A DNA stretch of 64,000 nt from Hemibagrus wyckioides (lineage: Eukaryota > Chordata > Actinopteri > Siluriformes > Bagridae), in contig NC_080710.1 of the NCBI RefSeq assembly GCF_019097595.1, positions 664,585 through 728,584 of the forward strand. Reading direction: 5' to 3'. This document shows positions 37,344 through 50,224 of this stretch, in pieces. The notes under the pieces are model-generated. The model was not told the origin of the DNA. It saw only the letters and a program-made list of their open reading frames with translations, and did not search any database. The first letter of the stretch is position 1, and each line of letters opens with the position of its first letter. The position numbers and the translations under genes are program-made.

Positions 37344-38111
37344 ATGAATTTTTTCAATGAAAAAATTGACAATATCAGGCAAAAAATTCAGTCTATTAAT
37401 TTAAAAGCAAATTATTTGATAGATAATCCTTTAGATAATATAACTATTTCTGATCAGAGCTTAGAGTGCTTCACTCCACTTCAAGAGCCTGATCTAATTT
37501 CACTAATTTCATCCTCAAAACTTTCACCTTTTCATTCTAGATCCTTTACCCAGTCTTTCCTTAAACAGATATTACCAGTAGCTACAGAACCCCTTCTAAA
37601 AATCATTAATTCTTCTCTAAGCACTGGCTATGTGTCTAAATCCTTTAAGCTAGCAGTTATCAAACCCTTGATTAAAAAACCGGACCTCGTCCCCGGTCAG
37701 CTGTCTAACTATAGACCGATATCCAACCTGCCCTTTATCTCCAAGATCCTAGAAAAGGCTGTGGCACAGCAGTTATGTTCAGACCTGCATAGAAATAACA
37801 TTTATGAAATGCATCAGTCAGGATTTAGGCCTCATCATAGCACAGAGACAGCACTGGTTAAAGTGGTCAATGACCTGTTACTGGCTTCTGATCAGGGTTG
37901 TGTCTCCTTACTGGTGCTACTGGATTTTAGTGCAGCTTTTGACACCATTGACCACACTGTTCTACTTGATAGACTAGAACATGTTGTTGGTGTTAAAGGA
38001 ACAGCCCTCTCCTGGCTCAGGTCTTATTTGACTGACCGTTATCAGTTTGTAGATCTGCTTTTTTCCCTATATATGTTACCCCTTGGTGTAATTATTCATA
38101 AACATTATTAG
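37344..38111 (+). pseudogene. LINE ORF2 reverse transcriptase part, with deletion
   Basis: RT motifs [40 protein letters not shown] and [20 protein letters not shown] are present. After LTDRYQFV the sequence jumps to [10 protein letters not shown], so the VSFGVPQGSVLGP-type block is deleted. A shifted frame gives YANDTQLYVLAKSDE, where the catalytic YADD has become YAND. Confidence 0.88.
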
Positions 38112-38316
38112 CTTCCACTGTTATGCCAATGACACACAGTTATATGTTTTAGCTAAGTCAGATGAGAGACACCAGTTTATTAAGATAGAACAACTTGTAA
38201 AGGACATTAGACACTGGATGGCCACTAACTTCCTCCTGCTTAATTCGGACAAGACAGAGGTGCTAGTACTAGGACCACATGCAGCTAGAAGTGAGCTTTC
38301 TGATTAGAGAGTAACG

Positions 38317-38967
38317 GTGGATGGTCTTTCGGTTTCATCTTGTCCAGCAGTAAAAGATCTCGGTGTGATTATTGACTCTGGTCTTTCATTCGAAGCCCAT
38401 GTAGATAATATCACTCGGGTAGCCTTCTTTCATCTCAGAAATATCACTAAGACAAGAAATATGATGTCACTTCATGATGCAGAGAAACTAGTTCATGCTT
38501 TTGTTACCTTTAGTTTGGATTACTGTAATGTCTTACTGTCTGGATGTTCCAGTAGGAGCATACACAAGCTCCAGTTAGTCCAGAATGCAGCAGCTAGAGT
38601 CCTCACCAGAACCAGAAGATATGAACACATCACTCCTATTTTATCCACACTACATTGGCTCCCAGTCAAATTTCGCATTGATTATAAAATACTGTTACTA
38701 ACCTGTAAAGCACTAAATGGTCTCGCGCCGCAGTACCTGAGCGATCTTTTAGTCTTTTATGATCCGCCACTCCTACTCCGATCAAAGGGTGCTGGTTACT
38801 TGGTAGTACCTCAAGTAGCAAAGGCTACAGCAGGGGGCGGAGCTTTCTCTTTCAAAGCCCCACAGTTATGGAACAGCCTTCCAATTAGTGTTGGGGATTC
38901 AGACACAGTCTTAGTGTTTAAGTCTAGGCTGAAGACACATTTGTTTAGTCGAGCTTTTAATGTATAG
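38317..38967 (+). pseudogene. LINE ORF2 C-terminal part
   Basis: Reads VKDLGVIIDSGLSFEAHVD, HAFVTFSLDYCNVLLSGC, LQLVQNAAARVLTRTRRYEH, ITPILSTLHWLPVKFRIDYK and FKSRLKTHLFSRAFNV, the characteristic L2/CR1-type C-terminus, ending at a natural stop. Confidence 0.92.
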
Positions 38968-39867
38968 TTTTCTTAGGTAAAGGAGCAGATCTGGAAGGTT
39001 CATGGTCATAGAGTGTTTGGTGACTGGGATGTGTTGGATGCTGTCATCTTACCACCCTCACAAGTCACTCAGGTTTGCTGACTGTGAAGTGGTTGGATGC
39101 TTTATGTCCCGGGAAGCCTTCATGTCTGTGACCTTCTGGCTCTCCCTTTTAGTTATGATGTCATAGCTAGTCTTGCCGGAGTCCCTGCCTGCACTTTACA
39201 CATAATCTACATTGTCTTAAACATCACATGATCAGAAGCATATTTAATATCTTTCTCTTTCTCTCTCTGTCTTTCTCTGTGGAGCTATACACCCCACTCC
39301 TGAGCTCCCAGTGTTTGCCAGTTTCCAGTGTGACCACTGCCCTACCCCTGGCCGGAGTTTCGTTGCTTGGTGGTGCCCACTGGTGCTGTGGATGGATCTG
39401 TGTGGACCAGGAGACAGCCATGGACAGAGCCACTTGGGGACTTTCACACCATCACAGATCTGCCATTTCATCTGTCAGCTTGTGACAGCAAAGAATTAGT
39501 GTCTATAATGACCTCAGAAACTACACTGACCTAATAGTTCCTCATGGGTCATTGATTTCTGTAATTAATTTAATTAGTTAGAGTTACATTATTTACTGTC
39601 CAGTGTCACCCAAATAAGGATGGGTTCACTTCTGAGCCTGGTTCCTTTCAATGTTTCTTCTCATATCATCTCATGGAGTTTTTCCTTGCCACCGTCGCCC
39701 CAGCCTTGCTCATTACGGATTAAATAAAATAGCATTAAAATAGTTTAATAATTTAATTTAATAATTTCTTTTTATTTTTAGTTATTTAGTATTTTCCCCC
39801 TCTCCTTTCTCTGTTTCTCTTCTTTTGTCTCTTTTTGAGACAATGTCCATTGTAAAAAGGCACCATA

Positions 39868-39962
39868 CAAATTAATTTAATTTAATTTAATTTAATTTAA
39901 TTTAATTTAATTTAATTTAATTTAATTTAATTTAATTTAATTTAATTTAATTTAATTTAATT
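39868..39962. repeat. (TTTAA)n LINE tail
   Basis: About 19 pentanucleotide units directly after the AAGGCACCATACAAATTAA end of the L2-type LINE. Confidence 0.95.
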
Positions 39963-40095
39963 CCCATTGTGGCAAAATTACCCTGAAGTAGGTTTAGAGC
40001 ATTATAATTATTATATATGAATATAAACAAATTATTAAAACAACATACTATTCATTACCATTTAATAGTAATGGAGAAACAAAAATGAATGTAGT

Positions 40096-40459
40096 TGTCA
40101 CAGGCACGCCGGACCCGACCCCTCACCAGCGCCCTCACTCTCCCGAGTATTGATTTAGATCACCTGCACCTCTTCAGTTAATTACCTCCACTCACCTATT
40201 TAAGAGCACTCTCTTCACTTCATCCCTGTCTGGTCTCGTTTAGACACCGACTCCATATCACGCTGACATTTGTTAGCATTAGCTTCTGCTATTTCCCGTG
40301 TTGCCTCGAATACTACCTTCTCCTCCTCCTTTTTTTCTCCTCCACGATCGCTGCTCTTCCCAACTCTACTCTCCTCTGTGCACGGCATCATCTCCCATAA
40401 ACCTGATCTCATCAGGTTTAAATACTCCATTGCCTGTTCTTCTCTGGTGTTTTCTGACA
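40096..40459 (+). repeat. 5' LTR of the Gypsy element
   Basis: 364 bp, TG...CA. Compared with the 3' LTR it lacks CTCCAGCTCCGGCTCTCAGT and its surroundings but has a CCTCCTCCTTTTTTTCTCCT segment instead, so the LTRs differ by indels as well as substitutions. Confidence 0.92.
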
Positions 40460-40472
40460 GAAGACCAGACCG

Positions 40473-41126
40473 TTGAACAGCATCCAACAGCTGGTCAGTG
40501 CACTGCAGAGTGTGCTCCCCACGCTGCAGGAAATCACCGCATCTCAGCCCGCTGCTGCTGCGGATTCCACCGCATCTCAGCCCGCTGTCGTTGCTGACTC
40601 TACCGCGGCTGCATGCCCACCACCGAACCCGGAAGTGGCGTGCCCCACTGGCCCGATGGCCACGCCCTCCCTCTACTCCGGTTCAGCAGAGGATTGCAGT
40701 GGCTTCCTGCTCCAGTGTCAACTCGTGATGGAAATGCAACCCTACTACTTTCCCACCAACAGGGCAAAGATTGCATTTATCATCTCACTTTTGACTGGGA
40801 AAACACTCCGCTGGGCTGATTCCCTTTGGCAGCAGAATGGCTTGGTTCTTCAATCCGTTGACACTTTCATCTCTTATTTCAGAGAGGTCTTCAGCAAGCC
40901 CTTAGGGGATACGAGTGCTGGAGAGCAACTATACCACTTAAAACAAGGTAAATGCTCAATCACTGAATATACCTTGCACTTTCGCACTCTAGCTGCTGCC
41001 AGTGGGTGGGACGAGCGCGCCCTGTTAGCCACCTATCGTCAGGGACTCGAACCAGGGGTTCGTCTGCAGCTCGCCACCATATATAACTCCATTGGGCTGG
41101 AAGTGTTCATTCAGACAGCCAATTGA
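40473..41126 (+). pseudogene. Gypsy gag, interrupted by one stop
   Basis: 217 codons with YSGSAEDCSGFLLQCQLVME, FPTNRAKIAFIISLLTGKTL and FREVFSKPLGDTSAGEQLYH, then TGA at 41124. The same frame goes on to about 41765 with the CLYCGQPGHALPACP zinc knuckle (CCHC) and the protease VHALLDSGSASNFISA. Gag and protease were therefore one frame before the stop. Confidence 0.88.
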
Positions 41127-41165
41127 GTCTCTGAACGAAGGAAGCGCTGCCTGGCGGACCTGGGG

Positions 41166-41765
41166 TTGTCACCCTCACCAATTTTCCATTGCCGTCCCGA
41201 GGTTTCCCCCTCCTCCACCTCTCTAGAGCCAGACTCGGAGCCCATGCAGGTGGAACATTCAAGGTTGTCACCCTCCAAGAGACAACGCTGGCTGACCCAG
41301 GGTCTTTGCCTCTACTGTGGCCAACCGGGACATGCTCTGCCTGCATGTCCCTTATGCCCAGTACGCCCCGTGGTGAGTACTATTACCTATTCTCCTAATC
41401 ACTTAAAACCACTCACCACTCTAGTAGAACTGAGATGTGGTGTATCTCCCATTACAGTTCACGCGCTCCTAGACTCTGGATCAGCCAGCAACTTCATCTC
41501 CGCTGACTTCTGCCATCAGTTGAACCTCAAGAAGAGCCCTAACCCTGTCCACTACCACATTCACTCCATCACTGGTAGTCCCCTAGGACGGGGGACAGTG
41601 CTTTACTTCGTGGGGCCAGTTCACATGAGGATCGGCTTCCTGCACTCTGAGAACATCCACTTTCTGGTTCTAGAGAGGTCCACATCGGAGATTATCCTTG
41701 GATGCCCCTGGCTTATGGAGCACTCTCCTACCATTTCCTGGGCCACTGGTGAGATTCTGAAGTAG
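41166..41765 (+). pseudogene. Gypsy zinc knuckle and aspartic protease
   Basis: CCHC knuckle at about 41306-41350, protease LLDSGSASNF near 41468-41497 (catalytic DSG), and SEIILGCPWLMEHSP near 41685-41728. Stop at 41763; the TAG lies before the RT start and cuts the pol frame. Confidence 0.88.
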
Positions 41766-41981
41766 GGAGGAGGCTGCTTCCACTGCTGTTTTCCCGACCT
41801 CCCGCTCCAGGTGCCCAAAACCCCTACCTTAGCTCTTCAGTCCACATCCATAGAGCACCCACACCAACAACTGTCCATTTCTCCCTCGGACTATCAAGAT
41901 GTGTTCTGTCAGCGTAAGCCTTCCAAGCTTCCCCTGCATTGACCTTGGGACTGCTGCACTGACCTCCTTCCAGATGCCCCA

Positions 41982-42563
41982 GTGCCCAGAGATAAAATAT
42001 ACTCCCTGTCCCTACTGGAACACCGGGCCATGGAGGATTACATTCAAGAAGCTCTAAAGCAAGGCTACAGCCGCCCTTCCAAGTTCCCGGCAGCCTCAAG
42101 CTTCTTCTTCGTGGCCAAGAAGGATGGAGGACTCCATCCATGTATAGATTACCGTGCTCTTAACCAGGTCACCGTGAAATACTGGTACCCCCTTCCACTC
42201 GTTCCAGCCGCTCTCGAACAACTGAGAGGAGCCCGGATCTTCTCCAAGCTGGACCTCCGCAGCGCCTACAACTTGATCTGGATCCGCAAGGGAGACGAGT
42301 GGAAGACGGCTTTCGTCACCCTTACTGGCCATTACGAATACCTCGTTATGCCATACGGCCTGGTTAATGCACCATCGTTTTTTCAGGAGTATATGAATGA
42401 ACTGTTCCGGGAGTACCTACATCGCTTTGTCATTGTCTACATCAATGACATTCTGGTGTACTCTCGGGATGAGACCGAGCACATTCTTCATGTCAGAACC
42501 GTCCTCCAGAAACTCCGGGAATACCACCTCTTCTTAAAGGCTGAGAAGTGCTCTTCCATTTGA
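41982..42563 (+). pseudogene. Gypsy reverse transcriptase with altered catalytic box
   Basis: Reads [59 protein letters not shown] and [15 protein letters not shown]. The catalytic YIDD is YIND, an inactivating change. The frame ends at 42563 by a small shift; RT resumes to about 42677. Confidence 0.9.
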
Positions 42564-42689
42564 CTTCCACTAGCTTCCTAGGATGTCATCAGTCCCGAAG
42601 GCGTTAAAATGGAAGAGGGCAAGGTGGAAGCCATCACTGCCTGGATGGTCCCCACCATGGTGAAGGAATTGCAGTTCAACACTGGTTCC

Positions 42690-43275
42690 AAGAGAGTGAG
42701 AGAGTCTGGAACTCAGCCCACCAGAGACTGCAACAGGCCATCTGGCGCCATAAGCGGGCAGTGGACACCCGGAGGACGGAAGCACCCAAATACCAACCTG
42801 GACAGAAGGTGTGGCTCTCTACCAGAGACATCTGGTTACGCCTACCCTGCAAGAAACTCAGTCCCAAATACATCAGTCCGTTCATCATCTCACAGCTCAT
42901 CAATCCTGTCACAGTAGAACTCCAGCTCCCTTCACACTACAAAATTCACCCTACTTTTCATGTTTCTTTACTCAAACTGTATCTCACCAGTCTCTCCCTC
43001 TCCCTCCACAGAGTCTGGCAATGCAGTGGATCCCCCTCTCCCTCCGGTGGTCGAGGACACCTCTGTCTACACGGTTAAGGAGATCCTGAGGTCCCGGCGT
43101 CGTGGTGGCTGTCTCAAGTACCTGGCTGGTCCGGAGGAAAGGTCGTGGATCCCTCGTCACAACATCTTGGACCCCAACCTCCTCACGGACTTCCACACCC
43201 ATCACCCAGAATACCCTGCTCCGCGTGCTAGAGGCTGCCCGCCGCGACGCCGAAGACCGTGGAAGGGGGGATTCT
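42690..43275 (+). pseudogene. Gypsy integrase C-terminus and chromodomain remnant
   Basis: In two frames: [49 protein letters not shown], then [39 protein letters not shown]. The chromodomain lacks its central VDWEGY block and the frame shifts near 42970. Confidence 0.85.
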
Positions 43276-43689
43276 GTCACAGGCACGCTGGACCCGACCC
43301 CTCACCAGCGCCCTCACTCTCCCAAGTATTGATTTAGATCACCTGCACCTCTTCAGTTAATTACCTCCACTCACCCATTTAAGAGCACTCTCTTCACTTC
43401 ATCCCTGTGTGGTCTCATTTAGACACCGACTCCATATCACGCTGACATTTGTTAGCATTAGTGCTATAGCTTCCGCTATTTTGCATGTTGCGAAATAGCG
43501 ATCGCTGCTCTTTCCAACTCTACTCTCCTCCATGCACGGCATCTCCCTCCAGCTCCGGCTCTCAGTCTCCTCAGATAAGCTGAGTATTCTCCACTCTACC
43601 TTTTTCCACCCGTTTTCAGTTATTAATAAACATACCACTTCCGGGGTTTAAATACTCCATTGCCTGTTCTTCTCTGGTGTTTTCTGACA
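43275..43689 (+). repeat. 3' LTR of the Gypsy element
   Basis: 415 bp, TG...CA, followed by the GTAGT target copy. Contains AATAAA at about 43626. Confidence 0.92.
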
Positions 43690-43694
43690 GTAGT

Positions 43695-44524
43695 GAAGTA
43701 AAAGTAAATTTCTGTGATTAAAAATTAACTTGAGTAAGAGTATAAGTAAGGTTAGCTAAAAGTGCTCTGAAAAGTCTTTTTTTTTTTTTTAGAAACCTAC
43801 TCAAGTAAATGAAGTATGTTATTACCCACCTCTGTTTAAATTTAGAAATTTGTTCCATCCAGTTAAGCTAACAAATTAGTCATTTATTTAAGCAGTAATA
43901 AAATAAATGCTTTTACCTTTCCACCAAGTCAATTTCTGTGCATGGCTTTCAGAGAACAGTGGATTAATTAACACAAGTTAAACAATTCCACCTAATCATA
44001 GAGTAATTTTACTAAAAGAGGAGGAGCCAAACAGCATTGTGGTGTTTCTAGTCTTCATCCCTCCATGAATTTCAGTTCACCCTTGTGTTCATGAGGAGTA
44101 CCTCTGTGCTCCCAAACTAACACAATCTGATAGCATAACACTTCAGCTGCTCCTAGATTTCTGAGGTAGAAGTTGCAGCCATGTATACAGGAAGTCTTGC
44201 ACAAGAAACCCCAGTAATCTGGACCCACCACATGGTAATGTCTGCCGATTAGAGACACTTATCACCATGACAACAATTCAAGCTATGCAGTGTGTGCTGC
44301 CTCTTTAAGAAAGGTGTTTGCTCTTTGACTGTTACAAATTGTTTGTAGGCCTGCTGTAGAGTGTTGTAATGAAGAATCCTCTGAGCATGTTGTTGTTTTT
44401 CTTGTACTTATTTACTTTTTTCTTCCACTGATCCCTGATCTGATCCCCTGATCGGGGGGGATGTCATTTACATACATTTAAGGATTATGGTGATACAAAA
44501 TCCAGGAAATAATGAAGTTGATTA
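43695..44524. other. No gene recognised
   Basis: Begins with AAGTAAAAGTA and ACTTGAGTAAGAGTA words typical of a fish interspersed repeat that the Gypsy element may have entered. The rest shows no array or conserved protein word. Confidence 0.4.
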
Positions 44525-45083
44525 CAGTGGTGGACCATCAGGGGCAGCAAGTCCTTCTCTGCTGACCTAAACAGCAGTGATCTGAATCACTGACTTGCAT
44601 TTTAATATATTTAATATATTTTCCATGAATGTGTGTTAAATTATTCCCAATAGTCTATTCTCTACATTTCATAGCTTTTCTCTCGGTTGCACTGCTTCCA
44701 GTAGTGTATATTTATGATAAGATTATTTATCCAATCATATTTCAGACTGTGGATGACATCATGTGTCGCCCGGCCTTAAGGCCTGCAGAATCAATAGTGC
44801 TTAAAATAAGGGGCAATGAAACTGTTCCATTAACCAATCAGATTTCGAGTTGGCATCACTGGGGCCATCTAGCAGGCGTACGATTACGTCAGCAATTTCC
44901 TGTCCTTTGATTGGATAATTGGAGTAGTCGGAGGCAGTGACCCGCACAAACTAAATAAAATATATATATTTTAACTCACAGTGGCTGACAGAGGAGAAGA
45001 AATCGATTTGGTCGCAGACATCCTTACAAATACATTTTCAAGGCAGACTTTTCAAGAAAATCCTTTTGATTCTTCAAAATAGT
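44525..45083 (+). mobile_element. 5' fragment of a hAT-type (ZMYM1-like) transposon
   Basis: Starts with CAGTGGTGGACCATCAGGGG, like fish hAT ends. Near 44985 a start region reads ADRGEEIDLVADILTNTFSR and QTFQE, which I recognise from ZMYM1-like/hAT transposase N-termini; the Met is GTG. No right end found. Confidence 0.45.
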
Positions 45084-45555
45084 TGGTAAGATTTAGGAAT
45101 AAACATCTGTACTCCTTACTGCTGTAATAAAAAAGGATGGAACATTAATAATACAACAGATACACTACTGATCTCACAAACATAAATATATATATAAAAA
45201 TATATAAAGAAGATTTTTCATTGTCCTCCATCTGTCCATTCAATCCCATCTTTCCATCTTTCCTAACTGTCCACCTCATCTGTCCTCTGATATGAAAACC
45301 ACTGAGTTATGATCATATTGAGTCTAACATTAAACTAACATCCAGAGTCTGCTGGTCACACAGAGCTGAAGGAAAATGCGTGGTTTAAAGTCAACTCGTT
45401 TTCATGCTACACAGAATGTTTATTAACATATGATAATCCTGACCTGAGCTAATTTACTGAATCAACCATCTCACATCTCCTTTCATTCTTTTCACCCATG
45501 AGGACATTAAAGTCATCTGTTGCTGCTTCTGGTGTTTCAACGCTGACTGTCCTGC
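45084..45555. other. No recognised feature
   Basis: AT-rich, no convincing open frame or repeat up to the 13-bp array. Confidence 0.5.
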
Positions 45556-48500
45556 AACCGTGAAACCTGTTCATTACACCTGTTCATTACACCTGTTCAT
45601 TACACCTGTTCATTACACCTGTTCATTATAACTGTTTATTACACCTGTTCATTATAACTGTTCATTATAACTGTTCATTACACCTGTTCATTACACCTGT
45701 TCATTACACCTGTTCATTACACCTGTTCATTATACCTGTTCATTACACCTGTTCATCACACCTGTTCATCACACCTGTTCATTACACCTGTTCATTATAC
45801 CTGTTCATTATACCTGTTCATTACATCTGTTCATTACACCTGTTCATTATACCTGTTTATTACACCTGTTCATTACACCTGTTCATCACACCTGTTCATT
45901 ACACCTGTTCATTATACCTGTTCATTATACCTGTTCATTACACCTGTTCATTATACCTGTTCATCACACCTGTTCATCACACCTGTTCATCACACCTGTT
46001 CATTACACCTGTTCATTACACCTGTTCATTACACCTGTTCATTATACCTGTTCATTACACCTGTTCATTACACCTGTTCATTATACCTGTTCATTACATC
46101 TGTTCATTACACCTGTTCATTATACCTGTTCATTACACCTGTTCATTACACCTGTTCATTATACCTGTTCATTACACCTGTTCATCACACCTGTTCATCA
46201 CACCTGTTCATTATAACTGTTTATTACACCTGTTCATTATACCTGTTTATTACACCTGTTCATTACACCTGTTCATCACACCTGTTCATTATAACTGTTT
46301 ATTACACCTGTTCATTATACCTGTTTATTACACCTGTTCATTACACCTGTTCATCACACCTGTTCATTATAACTGTTTATTACACCTGTTCATTATACCT
46401 GTTTATTACACCTGTTCATTACACCTGTTCATCACACCTGTTCATTATAACTGTTTATTACACCTGTTCATTATACCTGTTTATTACACCTGTTCATTAC
46501 ACCTGTTCATTACACCTGTTCATTATACCTGTTTATTACACCTGTTCATTACACCTGTTCATCACACCTGTTTATTACACCTGTTCATCACACCTGTTCA
46601 TCACACCTGTTCATTATACCTGTTTATTACACCTGTTCATTACACCTGTTCATCACACCTGTTCATTACACCTGTTCATTATACCTGTTCATTATACCTG
46701 TTCATTATACCTGTTCATTACATCTGTTCATTACACCTGTTCATTATACCTGTTCATCACACCTGTTCATTACACCTGTTCATTATACCTGTTCATTATA
46801 CCTGTTCATTACATCTGTTCATTACACCTGTTCATTATACCTGTTCATCACACCTGTTCATCACACCTGTTCATTACACCTGTTCATTATACCTGTTCAT
46901 TATACCTGTTCATTACATCTGTTCATTACACCTGTTCATTATACCTGTTCATCACACCTGTTCATTACACCTGTTCATTATACCTGTTCATTACACCTGT
47001 TCATTATACCTGTTCATTATACCTGTTCATTACACCTGTTCATTACACCTGTTCATCACACCTGTTCATTACACCTGTTCATTATACCTGTTCATTATAC
47101 CTGTTCATTATACCTGTTCATTATACCTGTTCATTACATCTGTTCATTACACCTGTTCATTATACCTGTTCATCACACCTGTTCATTACACCTGTTCATT
47201 ATACCTGTTCATTACACCTGTTCATTATACCTGTTCATTATACCTGTTCATTACACCTGTTCATCACACCTGTTCATTACACCTGTTCATTATACCTGTT
47301 CATTATACCTGTTCATTATACCTGTTCATTACATCTGTTCATTACACCTGTTCATTATACCTGTTCATCACACCTGTTCATTACACCTGTTCATCACACC
47401 TGTTTATTACACCTGTTCATTATACCTGTTCATTACATCTGTTCATTACACCTGTTCATTACACCTGTTCATTATACCTGTTCATTACATCTGTTCATTA
47501 CACCTGTTCATTATACCTGTTCATTATACCTGTCCATTACACCTGTCCATTACACCTGTTCATTATACCTGTTTATTACACCTGTTCATCACACCTGTTC
47601 ATCACACCTGTTCATTACACCTGTTCATTATACCTGTTCATTATACCTGTCCATTACACCTGTTCATTACACCTGTTCATTATACCTGTTTATTACACCT
47701 GTTCATCACACCTGTTCATCACACCTGTTCATTACACCTGTTCATTATACCTGTTCATTATACCTGTTCATTACATCTGTTCATTACACCTGTTCATTAT
47801 ACCTGTTTATTACACCTGTTCATTATACCTGTTCATTATACCTGTTCATTACACCTGTTCATTATATCTGTTCATTACACCTGTTCATTATACCTGTTCA
47901 TTACACCTGTTCATTATATCTGTTCATTACACCTGTTTATTACACCTGTTCATTACACCTGTTCATTATATCTGTTCATTACACCTGTTCATTATACCTG
48001 TTCATCACACCTGTTCATTATACCTGTTTATTACACCTGTTCATTACACCTGTTCATCACACCTGTTCATTACACCTGTTCATTATACCTGTTCATTATA
48101 CCTGTTCATTACACCTGTTCATTATACCTGTTCATTATACCTGTTCATTATACCGTTCATTACACCTGTTCATTATACCTGTTTATTACACCTGTTCATT
48201 ACACCTGTTCATCACACCTGTTCATTACACCTGTTCATTATACCTGTTCATTATACCTGTTCATTACACCTGTTCATTATACCTGTTCATCACACCTGTT
48301 CATCACACCTGTTCATTACACCTGTTCATTATACCTGTTCATTACATCTGTTCATTACACCTGTTCATTATACCTGTTTATTACACCTGTTCATTATACC
48401 TGTTCATTATACCTGTTTATTACACCTGTTCATTATACCTGTTCATTACACCTGTTTATTACACCTGTTCATCACACCTGTTCATTACACCTGTTCATTA

Positions 48501-49816
48501 TACCTGTTCATTACATCTGTTCATTATACCTGTTCATTACACCTGTTCATCAGACCTGTTCATTATACCTGTTCATCACACCTGTTCATCACACCTGTTC
48601 ATCACACCTGTTCATTATAACTGTTTATTACACCTGTTCATCACACCTGTTCATCACACCTGTTCATTATAACTGTTTATTACACCTGTTCATCACACCT
48701 GTTCATAACACCTGTTCATTATACCTGTTCATTACATCTGTTCATTACACCTGTTCATTACACCTGTTCATTATACCTGTCCATTACACCTGTTCATTAT
48801 ACCTGTTTATTACACCTGTTCATTATACCTGTTCATTACACCTGTTCATTACACCTGTTCATTACACCTGTTCATTATACCTGTTCATTACACCTGTTCA
48901 TCACACCTGTTCATCACACCTGTTCATTACACCTGTACATTATACCTGTTCATTACACCTGTTCATTACACCTGTCTATTATACCTGTTCATTACACCTG
49001 TTCATTACACCTATTCATTATACCTGTCCATTACACCTGTTCATTATACCTGTTCATTACACCTGTTCATTATACCTGTTCATTATAACTGTTTATTACA
49101 CCTGTTCATCACACCTGTTCATCACACCTGTTCATTATACCTGTTCATTACACCTGTTCATCACACCTGTTCATCACACCTGTTCATTATAACTGTTTAT
49201 TACACCTGTTCATTACACCTGTTCATTACACCTGTTTATTACACCTGTTTATTATACCTGTTTATTACACCTGTTCATTATACCTGTTCATTATACCGTT
49301 CATCACACCTGTTCATTACACCTGTTCATTACACCTGTTCATTATACCTGTTCATTACACCTGTTCATTATACCTGTTCATTACACCTGTTCATTATACC
49401 TGTTCATTATACCGTTCATTACACCTGTTCATTATACCTGTTCATTACACCTGTTTATTACACCTGTTTATTATACCTGTTTATTACACCTGTTCATTAT
49501 ACCTGTTCATTACACCTGTTCATTACACCTGTTCATTACACCTGTTCATTATACCTGTTCATTACACCTGTTCATTACACCTGTTCATTACACCTGTTCA
49601 TTATACCTGTTCATTACACCTGTTCATTATACCTGTTCATTACACCTGTTCATTACACCTGTTCATTATACCTGTTTATTACACCTGTTCATTACACCTG
49701 TTCATTACACCTGTTTATTACACCTGTTCATTACACCTGTTCATTACACCTGTTTATTACACCTGTTCATTACACCTGTTCATTATACCTGTTCATTACA
49801 CCTGTTCATTACACCT
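45556..49816. repeat. 4.3-kb array of a 13-bp unit
   Basis: About 325 copies of ACCTGTTCATTAC with variants ...TTCATTAT, ...TTCATCAC, ...TTTATTAC and AACTG starts. Most stretches lack long open frames because TAA/TGA occur. Rare units have one base missing (ATACCGTTC near 48153, 49294, 49413). Confidence 0.98.
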
Positions 49817-50224
49817 TTCAGTGAGAGAGTTTTACAGTGTGCATGTTATGTTCCTGGACATAGACACGCGCATCCACACAGGTGTCCTGCTCGGTCCTGC
49901 TCCTCCGTGGCTGTTACCTAATTTTCCTTTCATGCACATGAAGGAAATTCTATTTTATTTAAGAACAGTTGTTTGAAATGTTATGCTCTTTAGAAAGTGA
50001 CTGTCACTTCAATAAAAGATGTGATGCTTGATTTGGTTCATAATTGATTCTTGCACTCACTTGCGCCCTCTTTTGGTTATAGCAGACAATACAGTACTTT
50101 TTTCCTTAAACAATAAGAATTGCTAATATATAAGAAAGAAATTTAGAATTTAGCTTTTCAGCCATTTTGCCAGCCCCACAGACACATAGCTACTAGCTTA
50201 AATAAATCCACCAGTCCATGACCA

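Larger units (their letters stand above)
34620..39962 (+). mobile_element. L2-type LINE, near full length but broken, with nested insertions
   Basis: ORF1 remnant with an esterase-type start (34642-35082), ORF2 endonuclease (36540-37139), RT (37344-38310) and C-terminal part (38317-38967). Then a roughly 900-bp 3' region whose end contains AGTTTTTCCTTGCCACCGTC and TTGAGACAATGTCCATTGTA, closing with a (TTTAA)n tail at 39868-39962. Insertions at 35085-35590 and 35904-36250 interrupt it. It is not active: stops, shifts and a deletion in the RT. Confidence 0.85.
40096..43689 (+). mobile_element. Gypsy (chromovirus) LTR retrotransposon, internally deleted
   Basis: Bounded by two LTRs starting TGTCACAGGC and ending TTTTCTGACA, with GTAGT on both sides (40091-40095 and 43690-43694). 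Order: 5' LTR, gag with zinc knuckle, protease, RT, chromodomain, polypurine tract (GGAAGGGGGG at 43261-43270), 3' LTR. RNase H and integrase are deleted: at about 42677 RT sequence ([12 protein letters not shown]) jumps to the sequence near the chromodomain. It is non-autonomous. Confidence 0.93.

Noticed and set aside
39224..39499. Overlapping frames on both strands
   Set aside because: They lie in the untranslated 3' region of the L2-type LINE.
45556..49816. CRISPR-like regular array
   Set aside because: Units are contiguous 13-mers with no unique spacers, in an animal genome; the same holds for the 14-, 15-, 39- and 44-bp arrays.
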